Source: Pantoea eucalypti
Lineage (GTDB): Bacteria > Pseudomonadota > Gammaproteobacteria > Enterobacterales > Enterobacteriaceae
NCBI RefSeq assembly: GCF_009646115.1
Contig: NZ_CP045720.1
Span: 620,001 to 684,000, forward strand
DNA length: 64,000 nt
Direction: 5' to 3'
A program made the position numbers and the translations under genes. Under the pieces are notes generated by a model. The model saw only the letters and a list, made by a program, of their open reading frames with translations. It searched no databases and was not told the origin of the DNA. Below are positions 8,401-16,346 of the stretch, in pieces; positions within the stretch are counted from its first letter, which is position 1, and every line of letters starts with the position of its first letter.

Positions 8401-9312
8401 TTAACTCCCTAGTTCTGATGTGAGTCGATAATACTTTTCATCACATGCTAAAGTAATGCTAAGTATAGTTCCTTTGAAGTAAAATGGTAATGTTTTATAT
8501 TCTTCGCCATTTGCATCCATTTTTACATAAGCATTATGACTATATAACTCTAGCTTCCCATTATTTACACTAACCAAATCTTTAAGCAAATTAAGACCTA
8601 AGCCTCTTGGAACCCCATTTACTGCAGCAGTTGTGTTTCCACTAACACATGCCCATCTTAAGCATGACTCAGCAGTAATTGATTCTGCCCTGGTGTCCGC
8701 GGAGAGATAAGCTCTGACTTTATTCGGTATTCCGACACCAAAATCAACAACGCATAGAACCAATTCATTTCTTTGATGAAAATGTTGTCCACAAGAATAG
8801 ACGCCAACGGGCGAATTAGCATGCTCGAAAGAATTTGTATATATCTCCCAAACTTTGCCAGCGATAGCATCGCGCAAAGGTTCACTGACTCGCACCCAGC
8901 CTTTACCAATCCAATTCTGGGTCAAATAATCTAAAATAGAATTGAAATCTTCATATCGATCTTCACGATAAGGTATTGCATGGCCTGTATAACCTCGGTC
9001 GCCATGGCCAAGCGCATTGCAAAATCCATTCTGAACTAATGACGCTTTCACTTTAGGCGACAACGATTCCCAGAAAAAAAAGACTGTTTTGCCTTGAAGT
9101 TGAAGCGAACGAACCGTTCCTCCTAAGAAAGCAACTGCGTTCGGTCTCAGAAAGTTACAATAAGTAAAAACAAAACGAACTTGCGCTGTTCCTGAAGCCA
9201 TAGCTTGCTCAAAAATCATGAACAATCTGCAAAAGTCACTTTCCGTGCCATTCAAGGTTGGCACCATAATGGTTAAACCTGTTTTTTCATCGAACATACT
9301 TCGTCCCAGCAT
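8401..9312 (-). CDS. GHKL ATPase with N-terminal STAS-like domain
   Basis: 303 residues from the ATG at 9312; an in-frame ATG six codons later (MFDEKTG) has a better GGGACGA upstream and may be the true start. The N-terminal ~100 residues (V-R-F-V-F-T-Y-C-N-F-L-R-P-N-A-V-A-F-L-G) look STAS-like. The C-terminal half carries the Bergerat ATP fold: N box E156-N160-E163-H164, G1 box D-F-G-V-G-I (190-195), G2 box R-G-L-G-L (236-240) and a final K-G-T. There is no dimerisation/phospho-histidine region, so it is an RsbW-like serine kinase or ATP switch, not a classic histidine kinase. It heads the operon with STAS and PIN genes. Confidence 0.75.
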   Translation of the reverse strand: MLGRSMFDEKTGLTIMVPTLNGTESDFCRLFMIFEQAMASGTAQVRFVFTYCNFLRPNAVAFLGGTVRSLQLQGKTVFFFWESLSPKVKASLVQNGFCNALGHGDRGYTGHAIPYREDRYEDFNSILDYLTQNWIGKGWVRVSEPLRDAIAGKVWEIYTNSFEHANSPVGVYSCGQHFHQRNELVLCVVDFGVGIPNKVRAYLSADTRAESITAESCLRWACVSGNTTAAVNGVPRGLGLNLLKDLVSVNNGKLELYSHNAYVKMDANGEEYKTLPFYFKGTILSITLACDEKYYRLTSELGS

Positions 9313-9510
9313 GTACTTTCATTCCAATATCGCATAGTTCGTTTTGATTTTGAATCGGCAGTTGTCTGCTTAATCTGCGGAACAGAGCGGTAAAAGTAAT
9401 GTTGAAAGGCTCAAAGAAATTTTTGGGGGGACAAAAAGGGGGCACTAGAAGATCTTTTAAATTAAAATCCAGCCTAAAGCCGAAGTTAAGTTAATGATTT
9501 TTATAGAATA
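9313..9510. other. Right end of island 1, promoter region of the GHKL operon
   Basis: About 200 bp with no ORF. It should hold the promoter of the minus-strand GHKL operon. G-rich runs occur at 9424-9444 (GGGGGG then AAAAAGGGGGC). The stretch ends at the second tRNA copy. No terminator hairpin is present downstream of that tRNA copy. Confidence 0.4.
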
Positions 9511-9560
9511 ATTTGGTGGCCCCTGCTGGGTTTGAACCAGCGACCAAGCGATTATGAGTC
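9511..9560 (-). repeat. Middle attachment copy: 3' part of tRNA-Ile2 (island 1/island 2 junction)
   Basis: Fifty bases identical to 30409-30458, covering the 3' end of the intact tRNA back through the anticodon loop; the match then stops sharply. It marks the junction of the two tandem islands: right boundary of island 1 and left boundary of island 2. Confidence 0.92.
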
Positions 9561-9686
9561 ATATGAATAGCTTGTTTCATCGTTTTTCATCTTTAACTAT
9601 ATTTACGCATTTATGAATATAAATCAGTTGTTTATGGTTATCTCTTGGTTTCATGTTGTTCCGGGTTTTTCCTTTCAGTATCATCC

Positions 9687-9708
9687 TTACGTCACCTGCT
9701 ACATCACC
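9687..9708 (+). repeat. Candidate integrase arm-type site, left end of island 2
   Basis: TTACGTCACC followed 12 bp later (start to start) by CTACATCACC. The same two decamers with the same spacing occur at 30331-30352, in the same orientation, near the other att copy. The position between att and the integrase gene fits arm-type sites. Function is inferred from position. Confidence 0.5.
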
Positions 9709-9745
9709 CAGAAAACGACGATAAAATTCTCGTAAGGACTCTCTT

Positions 9746-11050
9746 TTGGCAGACAATTTAACGGACTCAATGGTACGCGGCCTTAAAGCTCGCGATTCGG
9801 CTTATCAGGTATGGGACAAGAGTGGTGAGCGTGGAGCAGGGCGTCTGGGCGTTAAAGTTGAGCCATCCGGGCAGCGGGTTTTCTACTATCGCTACTACTG
9901 GGATGCTAAGCGCCACTTTATTCAGTTGGGTCGTTACCCTGAAATGTCGTTAGCTCAGGCTCGTCAGCTTGCTAAAGGTTATGCCGGTACGCTGAAGGAA
10001 GGGAAGAACCCTAAGGTCGAAAAGGCTGAACAGGAAATCGCGCTGGAAAAGCAAAAGCGTGCCGAACAGTTAAAGGGCAGCATCGAGCAGCTTATTCAGG
10101 GCTATACCAACAAAATGCGGGAAGATGGAAAGCGGACATGGCAGCAGGTGCTATACCGTCTGGAAAAGGAAACCTATTCCTTTATTGCCAAAGATACGAA
10201 AGCTAACGAAGTCACACCGCTACATATCAAACAGATTCTGTCCGCTATCATTCAGCGCGGTGCGAGCGTTGAAGCAAACCGTGTGCGTTCTTATCTGATG
10301 GCAGCTTTCAACTACGGGCTTAAAGCGGATAACGATCCGGCCAACCACCAGCAGAACGTGATGTTTGGGCTTGAGATGAACCCGGTGAGCGTCATCCCCA
10401 AACAGTCGGCTGCAGAAAAAGCGGGGACGAACTGGCTGAAGTTGAATGAACTGCAACAGCTGATGGGTGACTTTCCTAAAACGCCAAGCGTCGGCAGCAC
10501 GGTGAGTTTGCTTCTTAATTTATGTGTTTACGCTGGTGGTCAGCGCCCACATGAACTGGCTTCCAGTCGGTGGGATGCCGTGAACTGGGAAGAGAAAACG
10601 CTGTTGATAGTTGCTGACGTTTCAAAGAACAAGCGTGACCATCTGGTGCCGTTAACGGATTCAGCGGTCGAAATGCTGGAAAGGCTGAAGGTGGAAAACG
10701 TTAACGATAGTCCGTTTATCTTCCCGCAGCGACTGGATGCGGGCAAGCATCTACGAACTGACAGCTTTGCGCAGGCAATTATCTATTATCGCGAGCACTT
10801 TCCTGATCATCCGGTATTTGTTGCGAGGGATTTACGGCGGACCTGCAAAACGCTGATGGGCGAAATCGGTGTTTCGAAAGAGTTGCGCGACCGCATTCAA
10901 AACCATGCATTACAGGATGTCAGCTCGAAGCATTATGACCGTTATGATTATCTCGTAGAGAAAAGAAGGGCATTAGAACAGTGGGAAAACAGGGTTAATC
11001 ATGTTGAGCAGGCCACCAGCAATGTGGTGAATTTATTCCAGAGAGGATGA
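9746..11050 (+). CDS. Tyrosine integrase, P4-like (DUF4102 N-terminus)
   Basis: 434 residues from a TTG with AAGGA seven bases upstream; the first in-frame ATG (M9) lacks such a site. The N-terminus (L-T-D-S-M-V-R-G-L-K-A, then Y-R-Y-Y-W-D-A-K-R-H-F-I-Q-L-G-R-Y) is the DUF4102 arm-binding domain of P4-type integrases. Catalytic residues are visible in G-G-Q-R-P-H-E-L, A-R-D-L-R-R-T (the usual histidine of this box is replaced by alanine) and the end motif N-H-A-L-Q-D...H-Y-D-R-Y. It lies 185 bp from the middle tRNA copy and should recombine the 50-bp att repeats. It looks full length. Confidence 0.92.
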   Translation: MADNLTDSMVRGLKARDSAYQVWDKSGERGAGRLGVKVEPSGQRVFYYRYYWDAKRHFIQLGRYPEMSLAQARQLAKGYAGTLKEGKNPKVEKAEQEIALEKQKRAEQLKGSIEQLIQGYTNKMREDGKRTWQQVLYRLEKETYSFIAKDTKANEVTPLHIKQILSAIIQRGASVEANRVRSYLMAAFNYGLKADNDPANHQQNVMFGLEMNPVSVIPKQSAAEKAGTNWLKLNELQQLMGDFPKTPSVGSTVSLLLNLCVYAGGQRPHELASSRWDAVNWEEKTLLIVADVSKNKRDHLVPLTDSAVEMLERLKVENVNDSPFIFPQRLDAGKHLRTDSFAQAIIYYREHFPDHPVFVARDLRRTCKTLMGEIGVSKELRDRIQNHALQDVSSKHYDRYDYLVEKRRALEQWENRVNHVEQATSNVVNLFQRG

Positions 11051-11290
11051 GAATTGGCTAAATATTAGTCTCAATTCTTTGAAGAGTATACGCCAGTCTG
11101 GTTCATCGGACAGCGTATTGCTGAAGAGACTGGGCATTATCAATGAAGCAGAATTTGATGTGTTATCAGTTCAGGCAGATGCTGGGTTACAGTCTTTTTG
11201 ACGAGCATAAATCGTTTTAAAGGCTATTCAGGCCGAAATCACTGACAACTATATGCCGATGATACAGCTTGTTGACGATATTTGGCCGAA

Positions 11291-11449
11291 TTAGCGAGCT
11301 AAACCGATAGCTTTTGCTTTAGCTTGATACTGCTTAAGATTTTGCTCAATTTTCTGCACAGCTTCACCCGTTTCAATAGCCGTTGAGCTAGCAACGGAGC
11401 GGTAAATTTTTTGCCTGGTGATTTTGGCGCTAGTGGCTCGACTTTGCAT
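11291..11449 (-). CDS. Small hypothetical protein next to the integrase (52 aa)
   Basis: 52 residues, MQSRATSAKITRQKIYRSVA and onward to a basic, alanine-rich end. GAGGACC lies just before the ATG. It is basic and probably helical in its second half. Small proteins of this kind with a T-A-I-E-T-G-E motif are often seen beside integrases in enterobacterial islands, from memory and not searched. It converges on the integrase. Function unknown; a recombination accessory role is possible but unsupported. Confidence 0.45.
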   Translation of the reverse strand: MQSRATSAKITRQKIYRSVASSTAIETGEAVQKIEQNLKQYQAKAKAIGLAR

Positions 11450-11534
11450 TGTGAGGTCCTCATTGTGCTTATCGGGTTTGTAGTGGGTGGTAGATAAGCT
11501 TACAAGATGGTTTATCAGAGGATGTTTGCCGGGA

Positions 11535-11560
11535 GGTAGCCCACCATTGAGGTGGGCTTA
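11535..11560. terminator. Hairpin between small genes
   Basis: A GCCCACC / GGTGGGC stem with a 5-nt loop. Only a weak T-run follows on the plus strand (TTAGTTGCTT), so termination is uncertain. It may end the transcript of the 64-aa cysteine-motif gene from the minus strand. Confidence 0.4.
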
Positions 11561-11565
11561 GTTGC

Positions 11566-11760
11566 TTAATCCTGATACCTGGCTCTTGCTCTCAGTTCCT
11601 GCATGTTCATTCCGTGATGAAAACGCTGATGTCCACACATCCAGCATGAACAGAGGCATGGCGTATGATAAGCCTTACCGATATTGACGATAGTCGCGCC
11701 TTCAGACCAGCTGTAAGCCGCATTATTATAACGACCGCGTTTAGTTTTGAGCCTTTTCAT
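11566..11760 (-). CDS. Small cysteine-motif protein (C-x-C-x2-C)
   Basis: 64 residues from the ATG at 11760 (MKRLKTKRGRYNN); a longer version starts at 11796. The core is H-T-P-C-L-C-S-C-W-M-C-G-H-Q-R, then a histidine pair and a basic tail. This is the signature of widespread small C-S-C-W-M-C-G proteins, which probably bind zinc. No function is established. Upstream on the same strand (11806-11862) the leader can fold into a long stem with an inner CACAC-CTTC-GTGTG hairpin, which may be regulatory. Confidence 0.5.
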   Translation of the reverse strand: MKRLKTKRGRYNNAAYSWSEGATIVNIGKAYHTPCLCSCWMCGHQRFHHGMNMQELRARARYQD

Positions 11761-11805
11761 ATGATGGCGACGAAACGCTCGATTTCTTGTATGCATGGGT
11801 AATCC

Positions 11806-11862
11806 CCGAATATACCGTCAGGGCAGCCACACCTTCGTGTGACCGCCGGAACGGGTATTCGG
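11806..11862 (-). other. Predicted stem-loop leader upstream of the small cysteine-motif gene
   Basis: Outer arms CCGAATA and TATTCGG pair over at least 7 bp and can extend by CC/GG. An inner hairpin of 5 bp (CACAC/GTGTG) closes a CTTC loop. The structure sits about 46 nt before the ATG at 11760 and could control its expression, or could be an element-specific RNA. Confidence 0.35.
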
Positions 11863-11927
11863 AGTGGAGGATTTTACGCATTGTTATGATCCTTATTAAA
11901 ATCCATTCGCCTGACTGCCGGAAAATT

Positions 11928-13034
11928 CTACTCGTTAGTATTCCAGTTTCTGAAGTGGTTTTTCAATCTTTCAACAGTGTGTCGCCACTTTGGCGTTGTC
12001 GGTTTGCAAACGGTATTTTGATTACCGAAGAATCCAAGTTCATTTACTGCAGCTTGTTCACTACGGGTTTCAAGCCACTTCACTGAAACAAAATACTCAG
12101 ATTTATCGGGATCACCTGAGTTATCGCGATAAAGGTTTCCATGCTTAAGCACGTCCATTGCGAGTTTTTCACCAGCCTCAGTATTGATTATAAAGCTGCT
12201 GGCTGGCTCAACGGCACTTTGCACAATACCGACGCCAACATAACCTGTTTTTGGGATGTTAACCCAGACGCATTGACCGGGCTGAAGCTGTTTTAAGGTC
12301 TGGCTGTACCAGCTTCCGCCACCGGCACTGATAAAGCCGTAACGGCGCGCCTCTTCCCAGTTACGACTATTTGAGTCACCGAACGAGACATAGAACTCTC
12401 CGTTCCAGGGTTCTTTTGATTGAGCACTCGTACCTGCGGTGGCTTGAGCAGCGTTAGTTTGCGTTTCGCTGGGATGAATAAGCCAGGCGCGACTTAAAAA
12501 CTGTTCGTCCCCGTGCTGAAAAACCTTAAAGAACAGAACGTTAATTGAGATGCCATTTTTGCTCAGGTAGTCGACAATGCGTTCGGTAGACGGATCCAGT
12601 TCCGCCGCTACGATAATGATTTGATGCGACTGGTTAATAGACTCTTCTTCTAACTCAGCATTAAAACGTTGCTTAAAGGCATCGCCCAAATTGCCGCCGC
12701 CAGAGAATTTTTCATAAATTTGTGACAGGCGGTCTGCGGTTAAATCGTCTACCCACGAAGCGTAATCCAGCGCCTGAGCGACTACTTCGCGCGGCGTGCG
12801 GTCGCGTTTTAGCTCTATTAGAATTAGCGAGGCATCGGGCGCTATCGCCAGCAGATCAATACGTCCCTTATCGAGCGTATTTTCCTGATGACCGATAATC
12901 ATCCACTGGTCTGAAAGAATGGTTGGGTCGTTTAAGATCATTCTTTCCAGCAAACACTCACTGGCCAGTTTGCTGATAGTCAGTGGCTGAGGGTTATCAC
13001 CTACACGCCAGATAGCATGGTAAACCGGCATCAT
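11928..13034 (-). CDS. PD-(D/E)xK nuclease, NucS/DUF91-like, in the hsd operon
   Basis: 368 residues. The N-terminal half contains a PD-(D/E)xK core: D60 in G-R-I-D-L-L-A-I then E74-L-K76 in L-I-L-I-E-L-K-R-D, followed by a glutamine-containing helix (V-V-A-Q-A-L-D-Y), as in NucS and RecB-like endonucleases. The C-terminal third (F-I-S-A-G-G-G-S-W-Y-S, then G-Q-C-V-W-V-N-I, G-V-G-I-V) is beta-rich and resembles PUA/EVE-like modules, which often bind modified bases or RNA. It starts 7 nt after hsdS, so it is co-transcribed with the type I restriction genes and likely adds a second nuclease activity to the system. Confidence 0.7.
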   Translation of the reverse strand: MMPVYHAIWRVGDNPQPLTISKLASECLLERMILNDPTILSDQWMIIGHQENTLDKGRIDLLAIAPDASLILIELKRDRTPREVVAQALDYASWVDDLTADRLSQIYEKFSGGGNLGDAFKQRFNAELEEESINQSHQIIIVAAELDPSTERIVDYLSKNGISINVLFFKVFQHGDEQFLSRAWLIHPSETQTNAAQATAGTSAQSKEPWNGEFYVSFGDSNSRNWEEARRYGFISAGGGSWYSQTLKQLQPGQCVWVNIPKTGYVGVGIVQSAVEPASSFIINTEAGEKLAMDVLKHGNLYRDNSGDPDKSEYFVSVKWLETRSEQAAVNELGFFGNQNTVCKPTTPKWRHTVERLKNHFRNWNTNE

Positions 13035-13041
13035 TTGTTCC

Positions 13042-14799
13042 TTAGCTTAGCGCTGCGTCTGTGAGTGCATCAGCCAGGTGGAGTTGGGTTTGCTGGGCGG
13101 ATCGCAGGCGGGATTTAATTTGTTCGCAGATAATGAATAGTTCATCAATTTTAGTAACAATTCGATGTTGCTCTAATAAAGGTGGTACTGGGAATTCAAA
13201 TAATTCCAATGTTTTTTTACTAAGTCCTTCAATTGCCATGCCGACTTGTCTTCTCCATACCAAATTTTGAATAAGGGGAGATTTAATGGCCAAGTGAACA
13301 AATGGTGCAAGCTCGCCCAATAACAAACGAATGATTGTGACATGCTGGCTAACGTTTGCCTCTATGATGTGATCAGGAAATATTAAAGTGCGGCCTAATG
13401 AAGCTCCGGTGATATTTAGAAGAATATCACCTGGAAAAACTTTCGTTCCATCCATTTTAGAATGTGTATTTTTATCAATATACACTACATCGTCTAAACG
13501 GAGGCCCTCATTCCACACGTTTTGAGAGCGAAGAAATGGAATGCCTTCAGTTACATATGCACTTTGCCCTCCTCGAGGAGTGCTACCCGAGCCCATCTTG
13601 CCGGTTAGGTCACCCAGCCTAATAAACTCCCACCCCTCCGGCAACCCAAAAGGCTTTTCCTCATCACTAACTGGTGGTAAAGGTTTCTGTTTTTTTATTT
13701 TACCTTCTTTCATCAGTTGCGCTTTTTCCTGCTCAATACGTTTAAGCAGTTCAGAAGCGGGTTCATCATTCGGGTCCTGAGGCACCAGTTTGCCCATCAC
13801 AGCCAGTTGCAGAATGGTTTGCTTAAGTGCATCGATACTCGCTTCTGTGGTAAACAGTGTGTCGAAATGCTGGCTGATTCGCGCCCAGTTTTCGGCTAGC
13901 TCTTCAGCATTTTTGCTGTCGGTGAGTGTTGCCAGCAACGTTTTAACCAGCTGGGAATGTGCTTCCATACTGGTCAGAGATTGCTGCTCCAGTTGGTCAC
14001 AAAGGGACATGAGTTCTTTGACTCTTAATACTATTTTATGTTGTTCATAAACTGGCGGTAATATTACTGGAATTTCTTTGAGTTTTGCTGCTTTAATTCC
14101 TGTTGCTGTCATACCCGTAGATTTGTCTTTCAGCTGTGACTGAAAAGGTCTTGCTAAAAGTTGAATCAGCATAAAGGGACTTATTTCTGGAATATGCCAC
14201 TGAAAACAAATAGAACGTTGAGCAAGAGCAAATTTCTCATTCAATTCAATAATTGCAGCATTTCCTAAAGGAGCTTCTGTAGTGAATAGTAAATCACCCT
14301 TTTTAGGAAAGCCTCTTGTCATCCATAACTGGTAATCTTTTTCAGTAATGAATTCTTCTGGGTTAAGATCGATATAGCCTTTTTTTATGTTTTTTGCTGT
14401 TATAAGTCGAATGCCATATTCTGTTTTTTTTGGGGTTTTACCACGATAATCTATAAATTTTGCTAAATTTCCTAACCTTATCCATGACCAATTTTTAGGC
14501 AGGTCGAGATAACAATCTCCTACGTTGATATTGACGTTTGCAGCAGTTTTCATATTGCCGCTTTTTGCTAACTCCTGTTTTCTTTGTTCATTACATTTTA
14601 ATAATGTAGAAGCCGGTTCATCATTTGGGTCCTGAGGCACCAGCTTGCCACGTACGGCCAGTTCCAGAATCAGTTCGCGCAGTTTTTTAATGCCATAAAG
14701 ATCAATCTTGCCGTTGTTACCGCGTCCAGCCGTTGAACGTGTCTGTAAGGCAGATGTCCAGGTATTGATATGCTGGGTGATCAGTTGCTCAGCAGACAT
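13042..14799 (-). CDS. hsdS: Type I restriction-modification specificity subunit
   Basis: 585 residues. Two target recognition halves are each preceded by a near-identical element, E-L-A-V-R-G-K-L-V-P-Q-D-P-N-D-E (about residues 46-61) and Q-L-A-V-M-G-K-L-V-P-Q-D-P-N-D-E (about 340), visible also as a DNA direct repeat. Each half has a W-S-W-I-R-L-G or W-E-F-I-R-L-G start and an I-x-L-P-P-x-x-E-Q end, the normal layout for HsdS. It reads the bipartite DNA target for the methylase and the nuclease. Its ATG overlaps the hsdM stop (TGATG). The two halves carry different recognition sequences, so the target is expected to be asymmetric. Confidence 0.92.
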   Translation of the reverse strand: MSAEQLITQHINTWTSALQTRSTAGRGNNGKIDLYGIKKLRELILELAVRGKLVPQDPNDEPASTLLKCNEQRKQELAKSGNMKTAANVNINVGDCYLDLPKNWSWIRLGNLAKFIDYRGKTPKKTEYGIRLITAKNIKKGYIDLNPEEFITEKDYQLWMTRGFPKKGDLLFTTEAPLGNAAIIELNEKFALAQRSICFQWHIPEISPFMLIQLLARPFQSQLKDKSTGMTATGIKAAKLKEIPVILPPVYEQHKIVLRVKELMSLCDQLEQQSLTSMEAHSQLVKTLLATLTDSKNAEELAENWARISQHFDTLFTTEASIDALKQTILQLAVMGKLVPQDPNDEPASELLKRIEQEKAQLMKEGKIKKQKPLPPVSDEEKPFGLPEGWEFIRLGDLTGKMGSGSTPRGGQSAYVTEGIPFLRSQNVWNEGLRLDDVVYIDKNTHSKMDGTKVFPGDILLNITGASLGRTLIFPDHIIEANVSQHVTIIRLLLGELAPFVHLAIKSPLIQNLVWRRQVGMAIEGLSKKTLELFEFPVPPLLEQHRIVTKIDELFIICEQIKSRLRSAQQTQLHLADALTDAALS

Positions 14800-16274
14800 C
14801 AGTTGACCTCCTTACCCGCAAGCGCGGCACCAAGGATATCTCGTAGCTGGTGGCGCAGCTGGCTAATCTCCGCTTGCTGTTGTTGATATTGCGCCAGCAG
14901 ATCATCAGGATCATGGCTGATTGCTTCTGCCTGATGCGGATTCTTAATATCAAGGTTGAAGTTACGTGCAATGACTTCATCAATGCTGACTTTCCAGGCG
15001 TGTTCGTTTTCAACACGACTGGCAAAGCCGTCGGCCTCATTGCCCCACCAATCGATCTCCGGCTGAAACTCTTCAACCTTCATTGGGCGGGTTTTGCTGT
15101 AGTTTTTCACACCTTCAGGATAGGGATGTTCATAGAACCAGATGTCGTGTGTCGGCTGGCCTTTGGTGAAAAACAACAGGTTAGTTTTGATGCCGGTATA
15201 GGGATTAAACACGCCATTCGGCAGGCGCACGATGGTGTGCAGGTTGCACTCTTCTGTCAGCAGCTTTTTGATTTTGGTTTTAACACCTTCACCAAATAGC
15301 GTTCCATCCGGAAGAACGACAGCGGCGCGTCCTTTATCCGCCAGCACTTCCACTATCAGCTGCAGGAAGAGGTCGGCGGTTTCGCGCGTTTGCGTTTCAG
15401 AGGGGAAGTTTTTCTCAATGCCATCTTCTTCGGTACCGCCAAATGGCGGGTTGGTGACAATCACATCGAACTGCTCATCCCATGAAGAGAGTGGCTTGCT
15501 TAACGTATTGTCATGACGAATCTGCACCGGGACTTCAATACCGTGCAGCAGCATATTGGTGGTACAAAGCAGGTGCGGTAGCTGCTTTTTCTCTACGCCG
15601 TGAATCTGCTTCTGCAGCGTTTGGTGATCATCGGTGCTGTGAACGTAGTTGGCTTTGATATGATCAACCGTGCAAGCCAAAAATCCGCCAGTGCCGCAGG
15701 CGGGATCAATTATACGCTCGCCCAGTCTGGGGTCGATACGGTTAACCATAAAGCGGGTAACGGCGCGTGGTGTATAAAACTCACCAGCGTTACCGGCGCT
15801 TTGCAGATCGCGAAGAATCTGTTCGTAGATATCGCCAAACAGATGGCGCTCGTTGCTGTCGCCGAAATTGATCTCATTCAGTTTGTTGATGACCTGACGC
15901 AGCAGCGTGCCGTTTTTCATATAGTTATAGGCGTCGCTGAAAGCTTCCCGTACCACAAATCCACGTGGATTTTTATCACGAGGTGCAGGCAGGTTTTTCA
16001 GGGCAGGGAAGAGATCGTCATTGACGAACTCAAGCAGCGCGTCGCCCGTTATACCTTCTGCATCGGCCGCCCAGTTGCGCCACAGATAGCGTGCGGGAAC
16101 CGGCAGGCGATACTCTTCAGCATCCATTATGGCTTCCAGCTCTTCTTCCTGAGTGTCGAAAATTTTCAAAAACAACAGCCATGAAAGCTGACCCAGACGT
16201 TGCGCATCGCCGTCCACACCGGCATCTTTACGCATAATGTCCTGTAAGGATTTGATAACTGAACTGATAGACAT
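14799..16274 (-). CDS. hsdM: Type I restriction-modification DNA methyltransferase subunit
   Basis: 491 residues from the ATG at 16274 (MSISSVIKSLQDIMRKD); the open frame extends to a GTG at 16310 without a ribosome site. Motif I is D-P-A-C-G-T-G-G-F (about 190-198) and motif IV N-P-P-F (275-278), the hallmarks of an N6-adenine methylase. It forms M2S with HsdS to protect host DNA, and R2M2S with HsdR for restriction. It lies between hsdR and hsdS on the same strand with short or overlapping junctions. No damage is visible. Confidence 0.95.
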   Translation of the reverse strand: MSISSVIKSLQDIMRKDAGVDGDAQRLGQLSWLLFLKIFDTQEEELEAIMDAEEYRLPVPARYLWRNWAADAEGITGDALLEFVNDDLFPALKNLPAPRDKNPRGFVVREAFSDAYNYMKNGTLLRQVINKLNEINFGDSNERHLFGDIYEQILRDLQSAGNAGEFYTPRAVTRFMVNRIDPRLGERIIDPACGTGGFLACTVDHIKANYVHSTDDHQTLQKQIHGVEKKQLPHLLCTTNMLLHGIEVPVQIRHDNTLSKPLSSWDEQFDVIVTNPPFGGTEEDGIEKNFPSETQTRETADLFLQLIVEVLADKGRAAVVLPDGTLFGEGVKTKIKKLLTEECNLHTIVRLPNGVFNPYTGIKTNLLFFTKGQPTHDIWFYEHPYPEGVKNYSKTRPMKVEEFQPEIDWWGNEADGFASRVENEHAWKVSIDEVIARNFNLDIKNPHQAEAISHDPDDLLAQYQQQQAEISQLRHQLRDILGAALAGKEVN

Positions 16275-16346
16275 GTTTGTTGCAATTTCCGTAATAAAAA
16301 AGTCTGCCACCGAGCGGTCGCTACGGTGACAGACACTGAAAGGGAA

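Larger units (their letters stand above)
1243..9513. mobile_element. Genomic island 1 (tRNA-ileX integrated, P2-type integrase, defence cargo)
   Basis: The island is bounded by tRNA-Ile2 3' copies at 1243-1292 and 9511-9560. It contains a P2-type tyrosine integrase (3636-4655), phage tail debris (5784-6821), a Septu-like pair, and a GHKL-STAS-PIN operon. Base composition of the cargo is clearly AT-richer than the core genes right of 30.5 kb. The phage part is too reduced to be a working prophage. Whether it can still move is unknown: an intact integrase and two att copies are present, and no excisionase is recognised. Confidence 0.75.
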
